The notes: generated by a model not told the origin, from the sequence alone. 64,000 nucleotides of DNA from Sipunculus nudus (GCA_026874595.1 JAPPUL010000079.1:1607001-1671000), one strand, 5' to 3'; counted from the first letter of the stretch, positions 27,300 through 36,962 are shown. Numbers and translations: made by a program.

Positions 27300-28157
27300 A
27301 ATCACGGCTTAATCGCGGCTTATAGAAAGCCCATCATGTTTTGCAAGTTTTGTATAATGAAATCGCTTATCACCTGGTAATCTAGTGTTTTGTTCTCCCT
27401 ACGCTATAAGCTAATAAAATACTTAGTTTTCACAAACTATTCTAATACTTTTATGTTCGAACAGATTATAGTTTTACTATCCACTTATTTTGTTTATGAA
27501 TGAGCTATTGTCTAAAAGCCTTTAGCTTATTCAAATAATGCATTAAATCCGAGTAATGCATTAAATCCGAGCTTATAGAAAGCCCATCACGTTTTGCAAG
27601 TTTTGTATAATGAAATCGCTTATCACCTGGTAATCTAGTGTTTTGTTCTCCCTACGCTATAAGCTAATAAAATACTTAGTTTTCACAAACTATTCTAATA
27701 CTTTTATGTTCGAACAGATTATAGTTTTACTATCCACTTATTTTGTTTATGAATGAGCTATTGTCTAAAAGCCTTTAGCTTATTCAAATAATGCATTAAA
27801 TCCGAGCTTATAGAAAGCCCATCATGTTTTGCAAGTTTTGTATAATGAAATCGCTTATCACCTGGTAATCTAGTGTTTTGTTCTCCCTACGCTATAAGCT
27901 AATAAAATACTTAGTTTTCACAAACTATTCTAATACTTTTATGTTCGAACAGATTATAGTTTTACTATCCACTTATTTTGTTTATGAATGGGCTATTGTC
28001 TAAAAGCCTTTAGCTTATTCAAATAATGCATTAAATCCGAGTAATGCATTAAATCCGAGCTTATAGAAAGCCCATCACGTTTTGCAAGTTTTGTATAATA
28101 AACCCTTTTTTCCAAGCAGTTTATAATTTTGTTTTACTATCCACTTATTTTGTTTAT
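27300..28157. repeat. Tandem copies of the comC 3' end
   Basis: Three to four copies of a 235-253 bp unit precede (in coordinates) the comC stop: partial at about 27310-27497, full at 27498-27750 and 27751-27985, shortened at 27986-28157. The part matching comC codes for its last 35-40 residues (LPGDKRFHY... to the Gln stop). The other part is a diverged sequence not identical to the present comC. An internal 18-bp duplication (AATGCATTAAATCCGAGT) explains the 253/235 difference. Copies are nearly identical, so the expansion is recent. Confidence 0.9.
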
Positions 28158-28164
28158 GAATGAG

Positions 28165-29187
28165 CTATTGTCTAAAAGCCTTTAGCTTATTCAAATAATG
28201 CATTAAATCCGAGCTTATAGAAAGCCCATCACGTTTTGCAAGTTTTCTGTAATGAAATCGCTTATCACCTGGTAATCTAGTGTTTTCTTGCTCCAGGATA
28301 TAACCCAATAGCAGACTTAGTTTTTGAGTAAATAATCCTCTTGATATATTATCTTGATTAAATACAATTAAACTATGACCCACATTAGCCCTTTCACCCT
28401 CAGTCTCCCAGAAGGAACTTGCCTCACATCCGATATTTGACCCGCTAAAACAGGCACTTAGTATCTCTACAAGTAAGCATAATGCATATCCCTTAGCATC
28501 GCCAATAGGTAGCAGGGTCCCTTCTAACGCCTCACGAGCAAGTACAGTAGGTTTTCCTTCTTTATCTAAGGCTATTCCCTCATCGATATACTCTTTATCA
28601 TTTTTAAGTCCTTTAACTATCTTTGCTCGTGCAATTTTACTTAAACTAAGATCGATAACAAGCGGCCCTTTAATATCAGCAGAGACAACAGGCGCTCCAA
28701 AGGCTATAGGGTTTGTTCCGAATATTCCCTTATGTCCTCCCCAGGGCGCTATTGCTTGCGGACTATTTACAAATAATAAGCCACAATATCCTGCATCTGC
28801 AATCCGTTCAACGTGGTAACTTAGCATGCCCGAATGAGTTGAATGGAAAATCGTTGCAATAGCTATACCATTTTGTTTTGCAAGTGGGAGTAGTTCTTTT
28901 ATTGCAAGGTCAAAAGCCGGATAGGCAAAGCCATAGTCTGCATCGATTTGTATGACACCTGAGAGCCCTTTCTCTAATTTTACTTTAGCTTTCGGGTTTA
29001 TTTTATTGCTTTTTAGTTGCCCAAGATAAGACTCCACTCTAAAAAGGCCATGTGCATACTGCCTATCTACCTCAGCTGCAACAAGAGCCTTTGCTACTGA
29101 TAAAGATATATCTTCTTTTGTATACTTTGAAAATATATCTTTAACAAGTAATAAAGCATCAGCCGGATAGAGTATTACATTAGACAT
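28165..29187 (-). CDS. comC: Ldh_2-family dehydrogenase, probable (R)-sulfolactate dehydrogenase
   Basis: 340 aa malate/L-lactate/sulfolactate dehydrogenase (Ldh_2/MDG family, NAD(P)-dependent, non-Rossmann). Family features: AAEVDRQYAHGLFRV, a conserved HSTHSGML active-site His region, APWGGHKGIFGTNPIAFGAP, and a C-terminal LPGDKR. It partners with the adjacent slcC. In known sulfolactate degraders, SlcC oxidises (S)-sulfolactate to sulfopyruvate and ComC reduces this to (R)-sulfolactate, the substrate of SuyAB. The assignment rests on this context. The protein alone could be another 2-hydroxyacid dehydrogenase. It overlaps slcC by one base and is last in the operon. Confidence 0.8.
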   Translation of the reverse strand: MSNVILYPADALLLVKDIFSKYTKEDISLSVAKALVAAEVDRQYAHGLFRVESYLGQLKSNKINPKAKVKLEKGLSGVIQIDADYGFAYPAFDLAIKELLPLAKQNGIAIATIFHSTHSGMLSYHVERIADAGYCGLLFVNSPQAIAPWGGHKGIFGTNPIAFGAPVVSADIKGPLVIDLSLSKIARAKIVKGLKNDKEYIDEGIALDKEGKPTVLAREALEGTLLPIGDAKGYALCLLVEILSACFSGSNIGCEASSFWETEGERANVGHSLIVFNQDNISRGLFTQKLSLLLGYILEQENTRLPGDKRFHYRKLAKRDGLSISSDLMHYLNKLKAFRQ

Positions 29188-30125
29188 TAAATCCCCCTTA
29201 AATGCTTTATAATCTTATTTGCAATCATAAAGCTAACACGCTTATTTGACTCTTTTGTAACCCCTGCTATATGTGGTGTTAATAAAAGATTTGGTATATC
29301 CGCAAAAAGTGCTCCCTTTGTTGCATCCAAAGGCTCATTCTCAAAAACGTCAACTGCAGCACCTCCCAAATGCCCGCTTTTAAGTGCGGCAATTAAGGCA
29401 AGCTCATCAACTATACCACCTCGGGATGTGTTTATAAGTATTGCACCAGGCTTTATTTTAGATATAAACTCCTCATCAACTAGATTTCTAGTTTCGTCCG
29501 TAAGAGGTATATGTAAACTTATTATATGTGCTTTCTTTACTAAATTATCTATTGTAGAAACTCTTTCTATATCGTTAATATCCCTAAAGCATGACTCGTC
29601 GCTTAAATATGGATCATATACAATTACACCAAGCCCAAGTCCTTTAGCTCGTAGCGCCGTTGCCTTGCCTGTATTACCAAAACCTATAAAACCCATAACC
29701 TTATCCGATATCTCCTGTCCTATAAAAGACTCGCGAGGCCATCTGCCCGCAATAACATCGGAACGACAAGGTAATACATTGCGTAATAAAAGTAACGATG
29801 CCATAATAACATATTCGGCAACCGCAATAGCATTTGCTCCCAATGCCCTATAAATCCTAATATCCCGTTCCTTGCATATACCCATGTCAATATTATCAAG
29901 CCCAACTCCTAAACGGCCTACAACTTTAAGTTTTGGTGCTCTTGCGATTAACTCTTTATTTACATTCGTTTTATTGCGGACAATAAGTGCTTTTATATCC
30001 TCTACTAACTTATAAAGCTCTTTTTTATTATTTGGAAGTTCTTTATCGTAATGTACGGAAAAACTGCGTGATAAAAGCTCTATCGCCTCATTGTCCATAA
30101 ACTCTGTAATTACTATATCCGGCAT
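29187..30125 (-). CDS. slcC: D-2-hydroxyacid dehydrogenase, probable (S)-sulfolactate dehydrogenase
   Basis: 312 aa, D-3-phosphoglycerate dehydrogenase-like. The NAD loop is GFIGFGNTG (residues about 142-150). The catalytic triad is visible as Arg in NTSRGGIVDE, Glu in ENEPLD and His in TPHIAGVT. Its N-terminus, PDIVITEFMDNEAIELL, resembles that of (S)-sulfolactate dehydrogenases as I recall them. With ComC it would interconvert the sulfolactate enantiomers through sulfopyruvate. It is 14 bp below tctB and 1 bp overlaps comC, so translation is likely coupled. It is too short for SerA with an ACT domain. Confidence 0.82.
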   Translation of the reverse strand: MPDIVITEFMDNEAIELLSRSFSVHYDKELPNNKKELYKLVEDIKALIVRNKTNVNKELIARAPKLKVVGRLGVGLDNIDMGICKERDIRIYRALGANAIAVAEYVIMASLLLLRNVLPCRSDVIAGRWPRESFIGQEISDKVMGFIGFGNTGKATALRAKGLGLGVIVYDPYLSDESCFRDINDIERVSTIDNLVKKAHIISLHIPLTDETRNLVDEEFISKIKPGAILINTSRGGIVDELALIAALKSGHLGGAAVDVFENEPLDATKGALFADIPNLLLTPHIAGVTKESNKRVSFMIANKIIKHLRGI

Positions 30126-30139
30126 TTATTTTTATAAAA

Positions 30140-30640
30140 CTATTCAAAAACTGTACCGACGGGAAGTGGTACCAAGAGTAAGTGCGAAAACAAAAAATAA
30201 AAACCAAGCACTATTACTATTCCAACTAAGGGAAACAAAATCCTAAGTTTTAACGTCCACTTGTCATACATCGAAATAAGCATTATTGATATAAATGATA
30301 TTATTCCAGATATTAAAAAACCTATCCAGGGCATTAGAAGCGTCCCGATTAGCATTGTTAGAGAAAGTAATACTCTTCGTATATTTGAGCCTGGGGGTGC
30401 ATTCTCCTCAAATGAGTCTCCTTTGCTAGAAGAAGCTATCGCAATGAAAATATACAATATACAAAAGGATATTAAAGCTAATGCTACCGCTCTTGGGAAT
30501 ATATAAGAATCAGCGTCAAGCATATTTGTTGTATCCCATAGCAAAATCAAACCCACAACTATTAATATTGACGCAACTAGTATTCCATTAACGTCAAGCC
30601 TTTTTCTACTCTTTTCATTACTCTTTTCATTACTCTGCAT
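30140..30640 (-). CDS. tctB: TTT transporter small membrane subunit (TctB family)
   Basis: 166 aa with four predicted membrane segments (ILVASILIVVGLILLW; ALALISFCILYIFIAIA; LSLTMLIGTLLMPWIGFLISGIISFISIM; LVGIVIVLGFYFLF), the standard TctB topology. It overlaps tctA by 11 bp. In this operon it would belong to the sulfolactate importer. Confidence 0.85.
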   Translation of the reverse strand: MQSNEKSNEKSRKRLDVNGILVASILIVVGLILLWDTTNMLDADSYIFPRAVALALISFCILYIFIAIASSSKGDSFEENAPPGSNIRRVLLSLTMLIGTLLMPWIGFLISGIISFISIMLISMYDKWTLKLRILFPLVGIVIVLGFYFLFSHLLLVPLPVGTVFE

Positions 30641-32132
30641 CTTTACCTCCTGTAAAACTTGGAAAATGTTTTTTAAGCATAGGATAAAATAACGTAATCA
30701 CTATAAATACTACTATCGCTATACTTATAGGTCTGCCAAAAAACATGCCTAAAAGATTATCAGATGCATCACCTATAGTCCAGGCTTGTACAAAACCTTG
30801 TTCTGCTATACTTCCAAGTATAAGTCCAAGTATAATAGGGGAGGGAGTAAAATTAACTCTATTTAGTAGCCAGCCCACTATCCCAAGCAATATCATTATT
30901 ACAACGTCAGATACATTATTCCGTATAGAATAGGTCCCTATTATCGTCATAAACGAAACCGTCGGGACAAGCATTGCTTTCGGTACTGTTATAATCGTTT
31001 TATAGGCATAGCGTCCTATGAATAAACCGGTTGGTAACATTAGAATCGTTGCCAGGAAAAGACCATATATAAAAGTATATACTATAGAACCCTCGTCTGT
31101 AAAAAGACTTGGCCCGGTACGTACTCCCTGTACTAAAAGAGCACCTAGTATAACTGCATCAGGCGGCGTTCCGGGAATGCCAAGTACCAATGTAGGTATA
31201 AATCCCCCTCCCACCGTTGCGTTATTAGCTGATTCTGTTGCTTGTATCCCCTCAGGCGCCCCTTTGCCAAAACTCTCTGTAGCTTTAGAACTGCGTCTTG
31301 CCTCAGAATAAGCTACAAGCCCTGCTATAGAACCACCTGCTCCGGGCAGTATGCCTACCAGTGTCCCTATTATAGAACTTCTTAGTAAATTAAACTTATG
31401 TTTCCAAGAAAGCCATAACGACTCCTTTAGACGAAAGCCGCGTGGCTCATGAGTTACTTTTAGATGTTTGTCTTTTGTTGATACTAAATCTATTAAAACA
31501 GGTACGCAATAAAGTCCTATTAAAGCCGATATCGTCTCAATCCCCCCAAGTAATACCTCGCTCCCAAATGTAAAACGTACATCTGCACTAATCTCTGCAA
31601 CTCCTACCGTAGAAAGCAAAAGTCCAACGCAACCTCCTATTAAACCCTTTACTAAATTGCCTGCTGAAAGAGCCGCTATTAAGGTTAAACCAAAAACTGC
31701 AAGCCAAAAATATTCAACAGGGCCAAAGGCAAGTGCCACTTCTGCAAGTGGTGGCGATAGTACTAGTAATACAAATGCTCCTATAAGTCCGCCTATAACC
31801 GAGGCTAAGCAGGCTATTGTAATCGCTAAATCACCCTCACCCTTTTGAGCCATAGGATAACCGTCAAATGTTGTTGCTATTGCTGATGGGGTGCCGGGAG
31901 TGTTTAGGAGTATTGCCGCATAAGCTCCCCCATATATTGCTCCTGTATAAATCGCTCCCATCAATATGAGTGCCGAAGAAGTCTCCATTGAAAACGTTAT
32001 CGGCACCAAGACTGCTATTGCCATTGTTGCTGTAAGACCAGGTATGGAACCAATTATAGTCCCTGCAATTACCCCGCCTAAGGCAATAACAAAATTAAGC
32101 GGTGATAAAGCCTGTAGAATAGATTCTAACAT
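30630..32132 (-). CDS. tctA: TTT transporter large membrane subunit (TctA family)
   Basis: 500 aa with about 11-12 hydrophobic segments. Family hallmarks are GSIPGLTATMAIAVLVPITF, GAIYGGAYAAILLNTPGTPSAIATTFDGYPMA, GILPGAGGSIAGLVAY and TLVLGIPGTPPDAVILGALL, in two related halves. It is the channel subunit of a periplasmic-binding-protein-dependent secondary transporter driven by an ion gradient. Sulfolactate is inferred as substrate from the flanking suyAB and slcC/comC; TTT systems also import tricarboxylates and many other carboxylates. Confidence 0.92.
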   Translation of the reverse strand: MLESILQALSPLNFVIALGGVIAGTIIGSIPGLTATMAIAVLVPITFSMETSSALILMGAIYTGAIYGGAYAAILLNTPGTPSAIATTFDGYPMAQKGEGDLAITIACLASVIGGLIGAFVLLVLSPPLAEVALAFGPVEYFWLAVFGLTLIAALSAGNLVKGLIGGCVGLLLSTVGVAEISADVRFTFGSEVLLGGIETISALIGLYCVPVLIDLVSTKDKHLKVTHEPRGFRLKESLWLSWKHKFNLLRSSIIGTLVGILPGAGGSIAGLVAYSEARRSSKATESFGKGAPEGIQATESANNATVGGGFIPTLVLGIPGTPPDAVILGALLVQGVRTGPSLFTDEGSIVYTFIYGLFLATILMLPTGLFIGRYAYKTIITVPKAMLVPTVSFMTIIGTYSIRNNVSDVVIMILLGIVGWLLNRVNFTPSPIILGLILGSIAEQGFVQAWTIGDASDNLLGMFFGRPISIAIVVFIVITLFYPMLKKHFPSFTGGKDAE

Positions 32133-32189
32133 TTAAAAGAGCCCTTTTAGCTATCTTCTTTATCTATCTTATTATCCTATCTTATTATC

Positions 32190-33143
32190 CTATCTTATTA
32201 TCTTTGCGTCACGTGCTGCTTTTAGATAGATATTTGACATAGTCTTTATAAAAGACTTATATCCTGCTAGGTTTATATCCAACAAAGCCATACCGTCGTT
32301 TTCCATCCTTTGCTTAAATTTAGGATCTGCATTAATCTCTTTTATCATATTTGATAGTTTAGTCTGTATTGACTTAGGAGTGGATTTAGGTACCGCGATT
32401 CCTCGATAGGCTCCCGAAACCAGATCAAATCCAAGTTCCTTAAAGGTAGGTACATTTGGAAACTTAGGATGCCGTTTTTCCATTGCCACTGCAAGCATTC
32501 TAACTTTTCCTTCGTGTTTTGCTCCTACTGACGTATATCCCCACTCTGCCTTCACCTGGCTGCCAAGAAGTGCTGCTACCGCTTTGCCAGTACCCTTAAA
32601 TGCTACATATGTTGTCTTTATCCTTGCAAGCTTATCAAATCTTACTTGAGCAAGATGATTAGCGGTTCCCTTCCCCGATCCAGAAAACGTTAGCTTCCTT
32701 GGATTTCTCTTTGCGTACCTTATTAGATCTTCGAGGCTTTTAATCGGACTATCTGCTTTTACGACTATTGCATCCGGCGTATAGTGGAATATGTATACTC
32801 CTGCAATATCTTTAGTTTTAAACCCTACATCCTTTTGACGGGGCTTTATTATTATATGCGGGAGGTTTATTCCCATTATAGTATACCCGTCCCCACGCAT
32901 CTTATTTAGTTGGGACCAGCCTATTGCACCGCCCCCGCCAGGTTTATAGCTTATTATAAGATCCTCGCCAAATTTGTCCTTAAAAAAGATTTGTTGATGT
33001 CGAGCTGTTATATCAGATTCACCACCAGGTCCAAACGGTATTATATAATTAATCCTTCGTTCTGGATAATCTGCAAATAATACTGAAACGAACATTAGCG
33101 AGAGAAACACTAAGCCCGTTGTCAATTTAATTTTAAACCTCAT
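32190..33143 (-). CDS. tctC: TTT transporter periplasmic solute-binding protein (TctC/Bug family)
   Basis: 317 aa with a Sec signal peptide (LVFLSLMFVSVLFADYPE). The Bug fold is recognisable from YPERRINYIIPFGPGGESD, YKPGGGGAIGW and YRGIAVPKSTPKSIQ. A strong GGAGGAG ribosome site precedes ATG 33143. It is the first transporter gene, separated from suyB by the 0.4 kb minisatellite, so it may have its own promoter. A broken paralogue stands at 50.9 kb next to the sulfoacetate genes. Confidence 0.9.
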   Translation of the reverse strand: MRFKIKLTTGLVFLSLMFVSVLFADYPERRINYIIPFGPGGESDITARHQQIFFKDKFGEDLIISYKPGGGGAIGWSQLNKMRGDGYTIMGINLPHIIIKPRQKDVGFKTKDIAGVYIFHYTPDAIVVKADSPIKSLEDLIRYAKRNPRKLTFSGSGKGTANHLAQVRFDKLARIKTTYVAFKGTGKAVAALLGSQVKAEWGYTSVGAKHEGKVRMLAVAMEKRHPKFPNVPTFKELGFDLVSGAYRGIAVPKSTPKSIQTKLSNMIKEINADPKFKQRMENDGMALLDINLAGYKSFIKTMSNIYLKAARDAKIIR

Positions 33144-33182
33144 AATTAACTCCTCCTTATGTGCTTAATTATGTTATATTTA

Positions 33183-33605
33183 TAGCGTTAGCACAATCTG
33201 CCGCCTCTTTTTAGCACAATCTGCCGCCTCTTTTGCCTCATCCGCCGCCTCTTTTGCCTCATCCGCCGCCTCTTTTTAGCACAATCTGCCGCCTCTTTTG
33301 CCTCATCCGCCGCCTCTTTTTAGCACAATCCGCCGCCTCTTTTTAGCACAATCTGCCGCCTCTTTTGCCTCATCCGCCGCCTCTTTTTAGCACAATCCGC
33401 CGCCTCTTTTTAGCACAATCTGCCGCCTCTTTTGCCTCATCCGCCGCCTCTTTTGCCTCATCCGCCGCCTCTTTTGCCTCATCCGCCGCCTCTTTTTAGC
33501 ACAATCTGCCGCCTCTTTTGCCTCATCCGCCGCCTCTTTTTAGCACAATCCGCCGTCTCTTTTGCCTCATCCGCCGCCTCTTTTTAGCACAATCCGTCGC
33601 CTCTT
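33183..33605. repeat. Minisatellite of 21/23-nt units inside the sulfonate operon
   Basis: About 20 units of two kinds: B = TTTTGCCTCATCCGCCGCCTC (21 nt) and A = TTTTTAGCACAATCTGCCGCCTC (23 nt), in mixed order. On the minus (transcribed) strand the B unit reads as the coiled-coil-like heptad EAADEAK. A units shift the frame, so there is no long ORF now. It is markedly GC-richer than its surroundings. Confidence 0.95.
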
Positions 33606-33613
33606 TCTAAGCC

Positions 33614-34780
33614 TTATGCGCTTCTATACAATTTAGTCATTATAAATTCTTTGTGTCTTAAAGTCTCAGCTGCTGTGTGCCTACCGTTACAAGTCCTTAA
33701 AACCTCTTCTATTAGCTTATCTCCTGCATCGTCTAACGACATCTTACGACGCAGTAAATCAGATACATCTACGTCTATATGTTCGCTCATTAAATTTACT
33801 GTACGAGGGTTTGCTGTTACCTTAATAACAGGCATTATTGGATTACCTATAACGTTCCCTTGCCCTGTTGTAAATATATGAAGAACAAAACCTGCTGCCG
33901 CTTGTAATGTATTACACTCTGCCGCTGCTGATGATGTATTCATAAAATAAAGACCGTTTCCTTTACTTGGTTCTTCTGCTTCCTTTAGTGCATCTATGTA
34001 TTTTACATGTTTACCTATCTTTTGTATATTCCCAAGAGCCTTCTCCTCTATTGTCGTCAAACCACCTTCTATATTCCCTTTCGTAGGCTGGGAGTCCGAT
34101 AAGTCGCTAGTCTTGAACTTATCTACAAGTGATGAATAGTCCTCAAACATTGCCTTGAACTTTAAACGTGCCTCTTCATTTGCAGCCCGTTGCTCAACTA
34201 AATATTCACCGCCTGTTAGTTCTGTTGTCTCTCCAAAACATGCTGTTGCTCCAAGTGGCACTACTTTATCTAAGAAATTGCCTACAGTCGGATTTGCTCC
34301 AATACCCGATGTTGTATCCGATTCCCCGCATTTCGTTGCTACCCAAAGTTCATCCAAATTACAGCTTTCTCTTTGTAGCTCAGTTGCGTACTGTACAAAT
34401 TCTTGCGCCTTTCTTGAGGCTTTTGCTATTGTATTTATATCTCCATGCCGCTCAATCCAAAATCCTGCAACCGGCTTGCCTGTCTTTTCAATCCCAGAGA
34501 CCACTTTCTTAGTCCAGCCAGGCTCTATCCCTATAACTATTACTGCTGCCACATTCGGATTTTTTCCTGTGCCTATCATAGTCCTAAAATGAAGCTCTAA
34601 ATCTTCTCCAAACTGTAATCTCCCATAGGCATGCGGCAAACTCATTGTCCCTGCTATATTATTTGCCACCCCCTCAGCCGCTGCATTCGAAATGTCATCC
34701 AGTGGAAGTATTATTACATGATTTCTTATCCCAACTCGTCCATTAGCCCTTCTATAACCTAAAAAGGTATGCTTTGACAT
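33614..34780 (-). CDS. suyB: (R)-sulfolactate sulfo-lyase large subunit
   Basis: 388 aa of the UxaA/altronate-dehydratase C-terminal family. With SuyA it cleaves (R)-sulfolactate to pyruvate and sulfite. Family blocks are [40 protein letters not shown] and [18 protein letters not shown]. The subunit split (separate 95 aa and 388 aa genes), the SlcC/ComC pair and the TTT transporter argue for SuyB over altronate or galactarate dehydratase. It sits 13 bp below suyA. Conserved Cys residues that could hold an Fe-S cluster or metal are present (KCGES, CNTLQAA). Confidence 0.87.
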   Translation of the reverse strand: MSKHTFLGYRRANGRVGIRNHVIILPLDDISNAAAEGVANNIAGTMSLPHAYGRLQFGEDLELHFRTMIGTGKNPNVAAVIVIGIEPGWTKKVVSGIEKTGKPVAGFWIERHGDINTIAKASRKAQEFVQYATELQRESCNLDELWVATKCGESDTTSGIGANPTVGNFLDKVVPLGATACFGETTELTGGEYLVEQRAANEEARLKFKAMFEDYSSLVDKFKTSDLSDSQPTKGNIEGGLTTIEEKALGNIQKIGKHVKYIDALKEAEEPSKGNGLYFMNTSSAAAECNTLQAAAGFVLHIFTTGQGNVIGNPIMPVIKVTANPRTVNLMSEHIDVDVSDLLRRKMSLDDAGDKLIEEVLRTCNGRHTAAETLRHKEFIMTKLYRSA

Positions 34781-34793
34781 CTTTTTTTACTCC

Positions 34794-35081
34794 TTACCAT
34801 CTTTTTGTTTTTACGTTGTGTACATGTAAGTGCTCCCCTTTGGCAATATCGCTTACACATTTACCTATATCTATATCATATTTAATAATAGTATCGCCGC
34901 TTTTAATTGGTTTAATTGCAATCTTATGGCCTATCGGTATGTCTGATTTTACCTCTATATCAAAACTTTCGTCATTGCTCATTACCCAACAGTTATATGT
35001 ATTATTGGCAATAATCCCTTCCTTTACCGCTACGGCACAAGAATCCTCTGGCCCGTGCATTATAAAACTTGGTTCTATCAC
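34794..35081 (-). CDS. suyA: (R)-sulfolactate sulfo-lyase small subunit
   Basis: 95 aa SAF-domain protein, the small partner of SuyB. The second half (DIPIGHKIAIKPIKSGDTII, then HLHVHNVKTKRW) matches the SuyA/UxaA-N pattern, including the conserved HxHN end. The start is GTG 35081 with AGGAG about 10 nt upstream. The ATG at 35060 would cut off the first strand (SFIMHGPEDS), which aligns with the family start. It is the first gene of the operon. Confidence 0.87.
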   Translation of the reverse strand: MIEPSFIMHGPEDSCAVAVKEGIIANNTYNCWVMSNDESFDIEVKSDIPIGHKIAIKPIKSGDTIIKYDIDIGKCVSDIAKGEHLHVHNVKTKRW

Positions 35082-35108
35082 GTATAGTAATTCTCCTAAA
35101 TATTTTAT

Positions 35109-35131
35109 ATTATAGCTTGCACTTAAAGCAA
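35109..35131 (-). promoter_or_regulatory. Candidate suyA promoter -10 box with LysR-type operator
   Basis: On the minus strand, TATAAT (35109-35114) lies about 30 bp before the suyA GTG. Beside it is the dyad TTGC-N7-GCAA (35117-35131), which contains the T-N11-A pattern of LysR-type sites. No good -35 is seen at 17 bp, consistent with activator dependence. Prediction only. Confidence 0.35.
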
Positions 35132-35463
35132 AGTTATTTATGACAAGTCTAACAAATCAAAAAAATAAAGTACAGTTTTTTATTAATTTTAGTAAAAAAA
35201 AAGAGTTATTTGTTTATTATAGATATTTATTTATTTTCTATTATCAATAAATCATATATCTTATTAAGGCTCTCTTCTAATACTTTTACTAATACTTGTA
35301 TATGTGGCTTTATATAAAACTATTATTTTTATAACTCAAGTTCTCTTATTAAAGATATTTATAGTTATTAACTATAACCATAAATAATAAGTCTAAGATG
35401 TTTAAGTTTAATAATAGATATAATAACAGATTGATGCTAGAATAAGAAAAGCTTTTTTATACT
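35132..35463. other. Upstream region of the sulfonate operon
   Basis: 330 bp, very AT-rich, with poly-T/A runs. No gene or RNA was recognised. It may hold further regulator sites. Confidence 0.4.
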
Positions 35464-35601
35464 CTATCTTCTTTAATTGCCTGTAAATCCTTTATAGTCT
35501 TGCCGTCTTTGTTTTTTCAAAAGCTAGATATTTTAAATTCCTTGCGGGTCGCCATCTGGAATAAACGCCGTTATTTCTTTCCCATGATTACTATGTGACA
35601 T
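35464..35601 (-). pseudogene. Possible remnant of a DUF4357/GIY-YIG-type protein 5' end
   Basis: A short reading frame begins at ATG 35601 with GGAGA upstream and codes about 22 residues including FIPDGDPQGI, a motif I associate with GIY-YIG/DUF4357 nucleases. It stops at once, and similar coding potential (FEKTKTARL) continues in another frame for about 20 codons. Too short to be sure. Confidence 0.3.
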
Positions 35602-35634
35602 AAAGAGTCTCCTAGTTTTTATAAAAGATTGTGC

Positions 35635-36927
35635 TTATCTGTCATAAGCTGCCTTAAGGGCGTTGTAATTGGCTTTTATCGTCTTTTGAATATCCTCCTT
35701 GGTATGCGTGGTGGACATAAAGCCAGCTTCAAATTGAGAGGGGGCTATATATATACCTTGCTCAAGCATCTTTTGAAAATATAAATTAAACTTATGAAGA
35801 TCAGACTGTTTAGCAGAATCAGAGTCATAAACATCTTGGTCGGTAAAGAACAAAGAGAACATACTCCCGATACGGTTTGAGCTAAGAGAAAGGCCAAGTT
35901 TAGCTAAATTATCGCTTATCCCCGAACATAGCATAGAAGACAAAGATTCAAGCTTATCATAAATAGTTGAAGCGTCTTGTTTAAGAGTTTTAATAGTTTC
36001 AAGACCAGCACTCATAGCAAGCGGATTACCGGATAAGGTCCCAGCCTGATATACATCTCCAGAAGGCGCAACAAGTTCCATAATATCACGTCGCCCGCCA
36101 TAAGCTCCAACCGGTAAGCCCCCTCCTATAATCTTCCCAAGGCAAGTTAAATCAGGTCTTACATTATAAATGCCCTGCGCACCTTTTAGACTTACTCGAA
36201 ACCCGCTCATAACCTCATCAAAAATTAGCAACATGTCGTTATTATCACAAAGTTCTCTAAGTTCTTCTAAAAAACCATCTTTAGGACCTATGCAACCCAT
36301 ATTGCCGGCAACAGGCTCTATTATTACACATGCTATACTATCCGCTCCATGCTTTTCTATTAAAGCACAAACACTATCAATATCATTAAATTTAGCATTC
36401 AAAGTGTCAGATGCAATAGCTTTAGTTACTCCCGGAGTTAATGTATGCCCAAAAGCACCAGAACCAGGCTCAATCAAGAATGAGTCTCCATGTCCATGGT
36501 AACAGCCTATGAATTTAATGATTTTATCTTTTTTAGTAAAAGCCCGAGCAAGACGTACAGCACTCATAGCAGCCTCGGTGCCTGAGTTAACCATACGAAT
36601 CATGTCAATAGAAGGGTATATCGAAACAACTTGCTTAGCAAGTTCAAGCTCAAGTTTTGTAGATGCCCCAAAACTCGTTCCTAAAGAGGCTATATTGTTA
36701 ATGGCTTTAATGACGTTGTCAGGAGCATGGCCTAAGATCATAGGACCCCAAGACCCAACATAGTCTATATAAGAGTTGCCATCAACGTCGAATATCTTAG
36801 AACCCTTAGCATGCGAGATAAAAGGTGGCACACTCTTAACAGATTTAAAAGCTCTAACAGGCGAATTGACGCCACCAGGTATTAGCTTTTTGGCTTCCTT
36901 AAAAAGTCTTTTACTATTTGCATTCAT
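35635..36927 (-). CDS. hemL: Glutamate-1-semialdehyde 2,1-aminomutase
   Basis: 430 aa PLP enzyme making 5-aminolevulinate in the C5 tetrapyrrole pathway. Signatures are [15 protein letters not shown] at the N-terminus, YHGHGD, the PLP aspartate in [10 protein letters not shown], and the Schiff-base Lys in [17 protein letters not shown]. Length is normal. Its presence argues for haem or sirohaem synthesis; sirohaem is relevant to sulfite handling, but no other hem gene is in view. It lies below the sulfonate operon on the same strand, separated by about 0.55 kb. Confidence 0.97.
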   Translation of the reverse strand: MNANSKRLFKEAKKLIPGGVNSPVRAFKSVKSVPPFISHAKGSKIFDVDGNSYIDYVGSWGPMILGHAPDNVIKAINNIASLGTSFGASTKLELELAKQVVSIYPSIDMIRMVNSGTEAAMSAVRLARAFTKKDKIIKFIGCYHGHGDSFLIEPGSGAFGHTLTPGVTKAIASDTLNAKFNDIDSVCALIEKHGADSIACVIIEPVAGNMGCIGPKDGFLEELRELCDNNDMLLIFDEVMSGFRVSLKGAQGIYNVRPDLTCLGKIIGGGLPVGAYGGRRDIMELVAPSGDVYQAGTLSGNPLAMSAGLETIKTLKQDASTIYDKLESLSSMLCSGISDNLAKLGLSLSSNRIGSMFSLFFTDQDVYDSDSAKQSDLHKFNLYFQKMLEQGIYIAPSQFEAGFMSTTHTKEDIQKTIKANYNALKAAYDR

Positions 36928-36962
36928 AAAAAGGTCCTTATGAAGATGTTAAAAAGCGTTAT

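Noticed and set aside
33614-35081. Altronate/galactarate dehydratase (UxaA) split in two
   Set aside because: Sequence family overlaps, but the SuyA/SuyB sizes and the slcC, comC and TTT neighbours fit sulfolactate cleavage better. No hexuronate genes are present.
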